Source: Certhia americana (taxonomy: Eukaryota > Chordata > Aves > Passeriformes > Certhiidae). From it: DNA of 64,000 nt. The notes below the pieces were generated by a model. The model made no database searches and was not told where the DNA came from. It saw only the letters and a program-made list of their open reading frames with translations. Positions within the stretch are counted from its first letter, which is position 1. Every line of letters begins with the position of its first letter. Position numbers and translations under genes: made by a program. This document shows, piece by piece, positions 13,201-23,165 of the stretch. The DNA lies in the NCBI GenBank assembly GCA_018697195.1, contig CM031869.1:16587203-16651202 (forward strand), in the 5' to 3' direction.

Positions 13201-14380
13201 AGAAATAAGAATAGGAATTTTTTTCTGCTCTGAAAATCATGGAGTGTGGGAGAAGAGGAAGAACCCCAACCATCAGCTTGTTCAAAGATGTGCCTTGGCA
13301 CTGGGGGGGGCTGGGGGATCTTCCCTTTTGGGGAAAGCCAGTGGGAGCTCTTGGGGCTGGGACCAGCAGCTCCCTGGCTCTCCCTCTAGAGAGCCCTCAT
13401 GTCCCTGCCTTGCCTGGATACTGGGAAGGAGCTTTTCCAGGAGGGGAATGATTTCACCACTGTAACTCACGTGGAGAACTTTCTCTCTTCTAATTAGGAT
13501 GTTTAACCTGTGCAGTCTTGCCCTGTGAAGGCTCTGTAAGGGGAACAAGCCAGGACTGGAATGCAGGCTTGGGGTGAGGGAGGATCTCAGCTGATTTTCT
13601 TTATCCCCAGGGCTGCCAGGAGAGAAAATCTGGGCTTGTGGAGGTGTGCCAAACCTGTGCCTCCAAGCCTTGGGCATCCACATCCTTTTGGGGTCCAAGA
13701 GCTCCATCCCCTGCAGTGCACCCCACTGCCCTGCCCTGGTTATGGGGTCTTTGTGGGACAAGGGGCTTACCTGCACTGATCCCACCTCCAGATTTATAGA
13801 ATTGGGCTGGTTAGAAATGAAAACTTGTTTTCTCATAACATGTTGTTGTGGGTTTGACCGTATATTTCTGGTGGTTGATGGCTCATGATAGTCCCCTATG
13901 AGTAATAGTAGCATCATGGGCAGGTTGACCAAGACTGACATTAGAAAGGGACTCCTTTGTCCTTCTTTTGTCCATTTCATGCTTTTCTTGATGTACTTGA
14001 CCCCTTCATATCAAATTCCCTAAGCCTCTGTCAGACAGGGAAATCCTAGGCAACATTTTTCTTAAATAAATATTTTTCTTTCTTTGTAGAGCCAATATTC
14101 CTTTGTCAGCTCAAGATTTTGTGACTTGCCTGTATCAGGCTTTGTACCAAGCCAAAGCATTTCATCCCCCCAAGGTTATGTGGGAATCCTCCAACATTCC
14201 AAGCAGTGACAGAAAGGAGGCAGGAATTGCTGAGTGCCTCTGTCACTACTGGTCTGGCTGTGATACTCAAAGAGCATCAACCAGCCCAACCTTGTACCTA
14301 GAAATACGATCTTATCACCTGGAATGATTTGGAATCCTTAACTACACCTTCCTTCCCTGAAACATTCAGTGCTGAGCTCA
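7251..14380. other. Long unique non-coding stretch
   Basis: No gene, RNA gene or confidently assigned repeat was found in these roughly 7 kb. There is an uninterrupted G8 run at about 13303 followed by 'CTGGGGG'. Frames up to 232 codons (13282-13980, minus strand) lack any conserved domain and contain low-complexity Pro/Ser/Leu-rich peptides. Within 13845-13870 a 'TGTTGTGGGTTTGAC' word recalls the start of some avian ERVL LTRs, but nothing following supports the call. Confidence 0.5.
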
Positions 14381-14900
14381 TCCTCATGACAGGAATGTAC
14401 CCAGAGAGAGACAGGACACTCTCAGCTGCACAGGGGAAAGGACACTTTTGAGCAAGATAATCTGAACATTACAAAATGCTGCAGTCACAGAGCTCTGGGC
14501 TGCCCTCAGATGCATGTGGGTGTACAAACAGAGGGCAAAAATTATGGGGTTTACCTTTTGTACCCAGACACTTGGACAACTTCTCTTGTTTTTACAAGGG
14601 ACCACTTAAAGCCAAGAGGGGACAGGAGAGAGATGTGTTGCAATCATCAAATAGGAGACACTTTAATGGTTGTTGGTTTCTGAGCTGATAGATCAGAGTT
14701 CTTCATGCATAAAGAGTTTATTTTCCTATGGCCCCCACTCTCTGGCAAGCTGGCTCATGCAGAGGGCAGGCTGGGAGAGGTGAGGCCAGGGATTCATTGG
14801 CTTTAATGCACAACTGAAAGATGCTTTCAGTCAGCTGCAGCCTGGGTGCCAGGTTTTATTTTTTCAGTGCTTTCACTCTGGGGTGGAGAGGGCTATTCCT
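14381..14900 (-). mobile_element. Weak LTR-like candidate
   Basis: On the minus strand two AATAAA signals occur, at plus positions 14855-14860 and 14717-14722. The second is followed by 'CTCTTTATGCATGAAGAACT', a layout similar to the R/U5 junction of some retroviral LTRs. No TATA box at the right distance, no terminal TG...CA pair and no target-site duplication could be established, so this may equally be unique sequence containing two A/T-rich words. Confidence 0.2.
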
Positions 14901-15680
14901 CTCCTTCCTCATGCCTCCTTCACTCTCACACAATCTTTGTGGAGCTGGAGAAAAGAATGTTCCCATAAATAAACAAAATATTGAGTTACACACCATGTAA
15001 GTGACGACAGAAGAGAGCCCCAAGTCATCTTCTTAATTTCTATGCACAACACAATGTGCCAACTCTCAGATAAAAGATGCATGAAAGAAAATGACATTGC
15101 TTCCAAGTCCACATAGTTTTGAGGTAAAGTCACCAAGCCGTCATTTCTCACGTGCTGCTATGCACATTGGGGACCGGGCTCAGCCCTGCCCACCTCCAGC
15201 CTGGAGCTGCTCCTGGTGCTCCCCCTGTTCCACCATCCCTTTCCTTCTCCGAGGTTTGCTCATGTTCCCAGTCCCCAGATCACTCTGTCTGGACTCCTGC
15301 AGGCCAGCAGGTGACTGGTTTTGGGATCAGAAGGCAAAGTGCTGACTGGAGATCTGGAGCAAGACAATGCCCATATCCTGCTGCAGTGGCAGCAGCAGCT
15401 CTGCTTCTCCTGCTGGAAATCAGGGCTTGGCTCTACACAATTTAATTGGGGACAAATTGCTGCAAGAGTCTTTGCAAAGCTCTCTTGCACAAAAGTGTTT
15501 CCTCCAGATTCTACTGGACAATTTACAATTAGGCTACTTTTCAAAATAATTTGATAGCAGAAACACTTCACTGATGGAGCTGGAAGCTGGGTGAGAAATT
15601 CACCCAGGGGCCTGCATCCTTCCCAGAGAGATGCATCTCCAAAGGACAACACCTTCTAGGGGCACTGCCACTCATTTGGC
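14901..15680. other. Unique non-coding sequence
   Basis: No gene or recognised repeat. Overlapping frames of up to 130 codons occur on both strands (for example 15260-15652 minus, 15321-15554 plus), with no family signature. Confidence 0.5.
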
Positions 15681-16145
15681 TGTGAGGGGGATTCCAGCAA
15701 GTGATTTCATCGTGATGCTGGAATCCCCAGGTCAATGCAGGAACAAGAGAGAGAAGAGTCTGTATGGATTCCACAGAGATGGCTTCATTGCCAGCACATC
15801 TGTGAAGGGAGCCAGGAACAGAAAGCTCCTAAGATCAGAGGCTGAGGCTGGGACTTTTATAGAGACAGACAGGGGGTGGTTACAGACATTGTATTTACAA
15901 TGAAAGAAACAAATTTACATGAAAGAAACAAGGTATGCTGGGTGTCATTTACTGTGTCACTGTGAGCTTGAGGTGGGTTATCTTAGGGATGACTCAGGGC
16001 ATCAGCCTGACTTCTCCATGGGAGGGCGAGGGGCCCTCCTACAGAGGGCTCATCATCCTCCACACTTTGCTGAATAATTTTTAGGCTCACTACAGACATT
16101 ATTCATGAGAAAGCCGTTCAAAATATTCAAGAGAGAAATATAACA
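15681..16145 (-). mobile_element. Probable solo LTR of an endogenous retrovirus
   Basis: Read on the minus strand, the segment has the order expected of a retroviral LTR. An upstream U3-like part holds a duplicated word TTGTTTCTTTCAT (plus 15903-15932 in antisense). Next comes a TATA box (CTCTATAAAAGTCC, plus 15851-15864), then about 65 nt later a near-canonical polyadenylation signal AATGAA (plus 15784-15789), and then 'GCCATCTCTGTGGAATCC', typical of avian ERV R/U5 sequence. No gag, pol or env sequence flanks it, so it is best read as a solo LTR left by recombination between two LTRs. Exact ends are uncertain: possible TG...CA limits exist at 15716 and at 16094, 16098 or 16145, but I could not find a matching target-site duplication. 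The class (ERVK, ERVL or ERV1) cannot be decided by eye. Confidence 0.55.
15687..15728. repeat. Perfect 13-bp inverted repeat (hairpin)
   Basis: The left arm GGGGATTCCAGCA (15687-15699) is the exact reverse complement of the right arm TGCTGGAATCCCC (15716-15728), with a 16-nt spacer. It lies at the downstream (U5) side of the probable minus-strand LTR. Pairing stops at the next base on the outside (G opposite A). Confidence 0.9.
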
Positions 16146-16796
16146 CGACCCTGGTGGATTTGGTTGTCTACACAGGCCTTGCTGCTTTGCTTTGGGCTCT
16201 GGCGGGGACTCTCAGACAATTTAGCTGTAAGGAAACATCCTGAAAGCCAACGTTTTACTTGTGGCAGGAGGAGCAGGGTTCACACCCTGCACCACATTTA
16301 CCGAGTGCCACAGAGGTGCCCCAGGCCTTGGCATAGCCCTGGGCAAGGCACAGTGAGAGTGTCACTGCACAGCAACCTCAGCCAAAAAGGTCCTCGATAA
16401 ATCCAGGCTGAGAAGGAAAATGAATACCTGGGAAATGAAATAATTTTCCAGAGTTCCTGAACAGCCCTGGGAAAGACAAAGGACTGAACCTCTGCACCCT
16501 CAGGTCCAGTGCAGCATTTAGAACAATGCCCTGTGCTCTGCCTAATTACACCTCCCCATGTTAGACCTAAAATCAGAAAGCTCATTGGAAAAGCTTTATC
16601 AAGGCTGCTCTGATTAGGAAACTCACATTGCCCATGAAATATCAGGAACATTTTGCTCTCTCTCTCATGGGAGGTGCCCCTCAGTCCCTGTCCTGAGAGA
16701 TCTGTTGAGGAGGTTGTGCTACAGTTCTGCTCTCTCAGTGCAAATCTGGCTCTGCTGGAGAGGGGACAACAACATGCAGAGGGCTGAGATCTTGGA
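16146..16796. other. Unique non-coding sequence
   Basis: No recognised gene or element. A 220-codon minus-strand frame (16298-16960) begins inside the neighbouring CR1 and runs out into this sequence; it has no domain and is considered a chance frame. Confidence 0.5.
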
Positions 16797-17030
16797 ATTT
16801 CAGGCTGGTTTGTGTTGGAAGGGACATTAAAGTTCATTTCAACCCATCTGCTGCCGTGGACAACTTCCACTAACTTGGCCTTGGACACTTCCAGGCAACC
16901 TGAGGCAGCCACAACTTCTCTGGGCACCCTGTACCAGGGCCTGCCCACCCTGACAGCCAAGAATTTCTTCCTTACATTGAATCTAAATCTCTCCTAGTCT
17001 GAAACCATTCCCCTTTGTCCAACCATTGTA
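16797..17030 (-). mobile_element. CR1 LINE fragment, 3' end, antisense
   Basis: The plus strand reads 'TTTCAGGCTGGTTTGTGTTG' and 'GAAGGGACATTAAAGTTCAT', then 'TTGGCCTTGGACACTTCCAG', 'CTTCTCTGGGCACCCTGTAC', 'AAGAATTTCTTCCTTACATT' and 'CCATTCCCCTTTGTCCAACC'. These are the ordered landmarks of the antisense avian CR1 3' region. This copy keeps the unmutated 'AAGAATTTCTTCCTTA' block but is diverged near the 3' end. It is 5' truncated. Confidence 0.93.
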
Positions 17031-20000
17031 GTGGTGAAGAAGCTACTTAATTTTCTGTGTAACTTTTATTTGTTTGGAATGTATTTTTACCTTCTCTTTT
17101 GCTTTCCTTGGTTTGATTTAGGATCTCTTTCTTTTATTGGTCTAACTTAGGCTGCAGTTCCTTTCTCCCTGTCCTAGAGGAGCTCCCCCATCCTCTGCCT
17201 TTTCCTCCCCAGAGTTTCCTCTGGAAAGGCACTTATACCCTGCAGCTGCTCTCTCAGTATCCATCTGTTCCTCACACTACATCAGAAGCTGGATGGATGG
17301 ACTTTTATTTCTTTTTCTCTCCCTTGTTTCAATTCTTTATGCCTGATTTCAATTTTTTTCTTAAAAAGAGGAAAAGATAATTCTGGTACTGACTTAATTG
17401 AAGAGGGAAACTGAAGTCTATTGATTTAGTAGGAGTCAAAAGCCCAGGTGAATTTAACTCCCTGCCCCTTCTTTTCTATCATGAAGTTGTCATTAATAAT
17501 TTGCTGTATTATTGAAAATTTAATTTATGAAATATCACTGAAATTTGAAAGACCTCACAGTGACTGGAACACAGCAAGGAGTAGAAGTTTATAGCCCCTA
17601 ACAAGAATAAACAGGACGAGAAAGTCCTTCATGTTCTCCCAGCTAACCATAGAAACAACCATTTTTTTCTTTTAAATAATCGCAAGGAAAAGTTAGCGAA
17701 ACATAAATTAGAACGACTGCCACTGATTTATTTTTCTGAATAAAAAGAACATTCAGTAGCAGGTCATTTGTTTTTGTTTTCTTTCAGAGAGTAAATGGAA
17801 ACATATTCTTACCTCACTTTTCTCACAAGTATAGTAGATTTCCTAAGCTTGTGTCAAGGTTTTATTGCCAGGAAAAAGTGGTTGAATAGTCAGCATTTGT
17901 AATAAGGGCATCACCAGACATGGAATAGAGCTGTCAAACTGGTACCCTCATTTTCTAGGCTGATCAGGTTCTGATTTTTTGTGTCACTGTGCTGGACAGG
18001 TAATTACTAGCCTCTAGGCTTCCCTTGAAGATGATTTTTGGAGAAGGTGCATTTCTGAATGAGGAAGTGCCAGGCCCTGGTGGCAGAAGGGGTTTGTGAG
18101 CACTGACAGGAGCACAGAGCATTCACCCTGCTCTGTTACAAAGTCAGAGTGATCAAGTGTATTACAAACAGTACTGGAAAATCCTGGGTTCCTGACTCTG
18201 TCCTTGATTTTCTGTTGTGACCTTAAGCAAATCATTTGAACTTCTCCCAGCCAGATTCATTGCTCCTGTAATTCCATTTGATAGGATAAATGAGGAAGTG
18301 CATGGCTCTCTCTATCTTCATTTCCTTATCTGTAAATGTGGGTGAATGCTTTCGGGATGTAATTACTGCCCACAGGTTCTGATTTGTTTCAAATCCTTGC
18401 AGCTCTTTGATGTCTGCAAACTTATTTGTTGATATGTGGAGTACCTGTGTGGTAAGAAGTTTTAGAAAAGCTCTAAGCTTTCATCCAAGAGTGGGTGGGA
18501 AAACATTGTATGTATATTGTATAAGTTTAATCTTGTTTTCAGCTTTCTTTTAAGTGTAAAAATTTGCCTATCATTTTGTGCCCAACAGTTATCTGTGTTC
18601 TGCCTGAAATATCTAACAACATCTGCCCTGTTAAAAAGCAGCCAAAAGCTTGGCTTCAGTATCGAAAAGCCCTTAAGAAAAGTGTTTGTCTGCGTGTCTG
18701 CACAACTGTGATCAATGAGACAGTACCAAGGGTGATGTCCATGATGCACTTGGAAAGCACTGAGCTTTCAGAGACTTATGCAAGCTGATTTGAATTATTC
18801 TCAGCTCTCTTTCCCAGCTGGGAGGCAGCTGGTGTCCTTTTGTGGGCTGTTTGGGGTGCACGTTTTCAGCTGGGCTTGCCTGTCCCAGCAGCTCAGCTCT
18901 CCATGGCACCTGGGTGCTGGGTGCTCTTGGGGTGTCCAGAAAAAGTTCCCCGAGAGCTGTTGGTCCTGCCATAGCACTGGGAAATAGAAACTGGGACCTG
19001 CCAGGACACATGCTGGCAGCTGTGCTGGCATGTGAAACCTGTCCTGCTGGGATGCAAATCCCAAGGAGGCAGATTCCCTATGGGAACACATCACACATGC
19101 GGTGTACTGAGCTACCAGGACTAACATCCATGTATGTGGGAGAGAAAGCCCCTGGAGACCCACTGAGAAGTGTCCTGAAGTCCACTGTTCAGAGAAAAAT
19201 AACACTGTTGGGAAGAGATTGCTCCTAAAAACAGCCGGTGTTGACAGCTCTGTGTAGATGTGACTGCTCAGAGCTTGTGGTATCAGGACTCCAGGCCAGG
19301 GCCTGGGAAGCATGGCCAGGGAACTCTTCTGGTGGAATGGTAGTGCAGGGGGAGGCTGGGGTGCTGAAGGAGGCAGCCATGGGCTCACAAGGCTTTGGTT
19401 CTTTCTCAGGGTTCCAAATGAATCCATTGCAAGTGAAGTAATTTCCTTCTTTCCTCTCTTTCCCAGGTATCTGGGGCCGGCAGTCCTTCAGTGTGCATGG
19501 TGCTCACTGCAGTGAGGCTTTTGATCTCAGTTAAACAATCCAGACTAAGAAATCAGAACAACCCATCATTCTGCAGTTTGATTCCAGCATTGCTGCAGGG
19601 ATGAGCCCTGGCTATAAGCCAGGCTTAGCAGGGTCTTTGTTCAGCCCTGGAGTACCCAGTCACAGTGTGGGAGCAGCAGAAGCCATGGAGTTTCATGTGC
19701 TGAAAATCAGAGGTGGAAAAGAACCCTATTAGGTCATTCATTTTGTTGGCTCTTGGCAGAATTATTCCTGGTGCCATGTTCTCCCAGGAGCCTGATCCTG
19801 TCCTGTTTGGAATAACTCAATCCCTTGTGCTACAGCTACCTTTTGCTTGGAAAAACCATTTCAGTGCCTAAGAGACCTCCTGGGTAGGAAACTCAGACAC
19901 AGTTGGGAGCAGTAAGTGATTCCTTGAACCCTCTGAAGCAGTTCCACCTTTCTCTTGGGTGTCTGTGCCAGCCCTCGAACCTGCTAAACTGAGCTTTAGT

Positions 20001-20599
20001 CACTATTCTGGCCCAGCTCCTTCAGTGTTTGATCTTTCCTTGTGAACCTGCCCCTCTAGGCCCAGAGATTCCCACACAGCTGTCAGGAATCATCAGTCAA
20101 AAAATTATGCAGTAGGACTGGTCTGCATTTGCCCTAAGCACTTTTTAATAGTTGACTATGTAAAGGGTCCTTAAAAATGAGTGTTTTGTGCTGTATGTTT
20201 AATATTAATTTATAAAGGGAGTATTTTCACAAAGTACAGTAAGCGCCACTTCATCAAAATTATGGCTTAAATCCCCATTTCCTGGATTCATGTGTTTATC
20301 AACAAATCTCTCTTTTTCTTTTTTTCCTAACGTACGAATTCCCATTCCTCATTGCTGTAAAGAAAAGTTTTAAAGAGAAGAAATAGAAATTAGGTCTTGA
20401 AAGCTCAGAGGCCACTAGAAAAAATAATAATAAAAATGTTGGGGTTTGCTCTTTTCCCTCTTGTGTATTTCATCAGTCACAAGCTCTCTGCAGCCTGGGC
20501 TCTCAAGGCTGGCAGCACTCACTGGTTTTGCCATGATGGGGCTGTGGTGTGGAAACTCTGTCCCAGAAAATTAATAAGGGGCAGGTTACTGATAAACAC
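17031..20599. other. Long unique non-coding stretch
   Basis: No gene or repeat recognised. The first 1 kb is distinctly A/T-rich (poly-pyrimidine tracts near 17.1-17.4 kb and an A/T-rich block at 17.65-17.8 kb). Frames of up to 208 codons near 18.8-19.4 kb lie on both strands over the same G/C-richer sequence, which marks them as chance. Confidence 0.5.
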
Positions 20600-20766
20600 A
20601 GAAGCTGTGGATGCCCCATGGTCCCTGGAAGTGTCCAAGGCCAGGCTGGATGGGGCTTGGAGCACCCTGGTTTACAGAAGTTATCCCTGCCCACAGAAGG
20701 GCGACTGAAAAGAGATGAGCTTTAATGTTCCTTCCAATCCAAAACAGTCTGGGATTCCATGATTCA
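20600..20766 (+). mobile_element. CR1 LINE 3' end, sense, with tail
   Basis: Recognisable words in order are 'GAAGCTGTGGATGCCCCATG', 'GAAGTGTCCAAGGCCAGGCT', 'GGATGGGGCTTGGAGCACCC' and 'GTTCCTTCCAATCCAAAACA', ending in 'GGGATTCCATGATTC', the degenerate octamer tail of CR1. The sequence between 20670 and 20720 is diverged. The copy is only about 165 bp, strongly 5' truncated, with an intact 3' terminus. Confidence 0.92.
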
Positions 20767-22978
20767 GGATTTATCAGTTGCTCTTAACAGAAAAACAGCA
20801 TCATATCACACAATGACTCTCAGGTGGCAGGTACAACTGTATCTTAAATATTCAAATGTAATCATTTTTTATCTGAAAATGTTAATTTAATCACAATGAA
20901 ACATTTTCCTTTATAAAAAAACATAACCTAAACGACTGAAAAATACCCCTTTCTTCTACTTTTTTCACTGCAGGACCAGGTGTGGCCTGGGAGCCCCTGC
21001 CATGGCCACCTGCCCCACGGCTGCCTTCTTCCTGGGGAAAACACTGCAAGGAAAGGGCAGGGCTGACTGCATTTGGTTTTGTACATGGGAGCAGAGGATT
21101 TTTGGGAGATGGTGGCTCAGGTTTGGAGGGAGAGGTTATGAGCCCACTGTGGTGACGGACAGTGTGAGATGCAGCCCTGGGACTGCATACGCCAAGCTGT
21201 TTATGATCTTAGGGCATTTACCTCCCCTTCCTTTCCTCACCTTTGTCTTCAGCCTCTTTTGGAGTAGAAGGAAAGGAATGCCCCGGCCCCCAGGCCCCTG
21301 ACCTCTAAATTGAGCTCTCAGCAGCGTCGTTCCCCCATCACAGCTCTGAGGAGCAACGCATTTCCGCTTGGAAGGGGAAGATTTGAAAAACAGAAAATAT
21401 ATTAAATGGAAAACACAACTGGCCAGAAGAGCCATTCTATAAATTATGAGCCTGGGCAACAGAGATATTTTTCTTTGGGAATCAGTCCCTTGCAGTCTCC
21501 AGGCTACACGATGTGTAAGAAACAAAAAAGCCAAACAAAGAGAAAAAGTAAAGGATTTTTAAGCTGGCTCAGGAAAACCATTTTTTTTCAAAATTGTGGA
21601 AAGGAAACTTAAAATGCCAGTGAAAGACCAGCAGCAATCAGGCCCATCTGGGCACTGAGATGGAAACAAGCAGCTCCTGATGTGTGGGGGACACAGGAGA
21701 TTTTCGTTGCACTTGCACTCCTTTGATAGAGATTATCTAATGAGAACTCAGCTACCTCTGTTCCTTAAACCATTCTGGGATCATCTCATTGCTGTGAAGG
21801 AGGTCAATATCACTCCTGGCAGCATCACCTCAACTGCAGATTGGTCATGGCCCCTCCTGCAGAGTGGGGCAGAGCCCTCTGAACCTGTGTTGCTTCACTA
21901 AGGCAAACCAGCTGTACTTGAAACCAAATTTATTTTGCATTATGCCAGAACTCACAGGCTCTGCCAACAGTAAAGCTTGATCCCTTGCACACAATTCCGT
22001 ATGAATATTGCTACTCTGGATGGGAGGGGAATCATGGAGAGCCTGCTTGGTGCCTCCCTAAGCACAGTCCCATAAATATAACAGGACTGGGATCTTCAAA
22101 TTACTCAAAGGCAGACAGATATTCAATTTCCAGGATATTTTGGTGTTATTAGGATATGGAGTTTGTCAGGCTTCTCTGAATCACTTAGCTTAGTATTTGG
22201 CTCCTGGAGGCTATCCCATTATCTGAACCAACTGGAGATATTCCAGAGCATCTCAAGATACAAGTTACTCCTCAGGCTTTTTGCAGGAATTTGCTCAAAG
22301 GTGCCTTTGGAACTGCAGCCACCTGCTGATTGAGCTGACACGGGGATGGAGAGAACCAAGCAGCAATGGAAGTGTGGCCTGGCTGGGTGTGGTTTCTGAG
22401 GTGAGTTTTGTCTGAAGGCAGGATGCAAGGGCTGCATCTTCCACAGATGCAGTCACCAGCTGGCAGCTGCTCTGGCAGAGGAGACATTGTCCTCATCCTC
22501 TGGTGTCCCCTCACTTTGCTTTGTGCCACTCCACAAAGTCACCACAAGCAAACAGAGACCAGTAGGGACCAGAGTTAGAACCTCCTGCAGTACCAGCCCT
22601 TAGCAGTGCCACAAGCATTGAGCAGGACCTATTATATCCTACTCTGCCTGCATTGGATATTTTTAATTAATACTCATTCAACAAAAAGTAGGAATTGATT
22701 TTTTTTTTCTGGTCTTGAAACCAGAACTGAATACATCAAAAGGGTTTTGACACTCTGCCTCTGTGTACCATTGCTCTCCCAGAAGTGAGTTAAAAAGGTT
22801 TCAGGTTACTAACATGCCTGGAGTCACACAGTAATCCAGCATCTGAATGAAACAAAACCCCTGCATCTGCTGATTTCTGCTCTAGAAATTGCTCACCAAG
22901 ACCAAAGAAACTGGCTCTATATTGATAGCTACAGGAGCTTTTAACTTCAGCACACCAGCACAACTTTGAAGCAAATCA
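20767..22978. other. Unique non-coding sequence
   Basis: No gene or repeat recognised. A small CpG-containing patch lies near 21.28-21.37 kb (words GGCCCC, GCGTCG, AACGCA, TTCCGC), but it is too short to call an island. A run of nine T occurs at about 22.70 kb. Confidence 0.5.
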
Positions 22979-23165
22979 TAAAATCCCAGAATGGTTTGGG
23001 TTGAAGGACCCTAAAGCCCATCCCATTCCACCCCTGCCATGGGCAGGGACACCTTCTACTATCCCAGGCTGCTCCAAGCCCTGCCCAACCTGCACACTGC
23101 CAGGGATCCAGGGGCAGCCACAGCTGCTCTGGGCACCCTGTTCCTTCCTCCTTGAAGGAAGACAG
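22979..23165 (-). mobile_element. CR1 LINE fragment, 3' end, antisense
   Basis: From 22984 the plus strand reads 'TCCCAGAATGGTTTGGGTTG' then 'AAGGACCCTAAAGCCCATCC', 'CCATGGGCAGGGACACCTTC' and 'GCTCTGGGCACCCTGTTCC'. Compared with the other copies it lacks a few bases in the 'GTTGGAAGGGACC' block and has lost part of the 'CCAGCCTGGCCTTGGACACTG' block, so it is a deleted copy. It ends at a 'CTTCCTCCTTGAAGGAAG' segment. Confidence 0.9.

Noticed and set aside
13282..13980. Longest reading frame, 232 codons, minus strand
   Set aside because: No domain, low-complexity Pro/Ser/Leu-rich parts, no splice or promoter context, and plus-strand frames overlap it. Length is within chance for G/C-richer non-coding DNA.
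13845..13990. Possible ERVL LTR start (TGTTGTGGGTTTGAC)
   Set aside because: Only one short word matches; the following bases do not resemble any LTR that I know, and no TATA box or polyadenylation signal follows.
16298..16960. 220-codon minus-strand frame
   Set aside because: It starts inside an antisense CR1 3' region and runs into unique sequence; the CR1 3' part is non-coding in the family.
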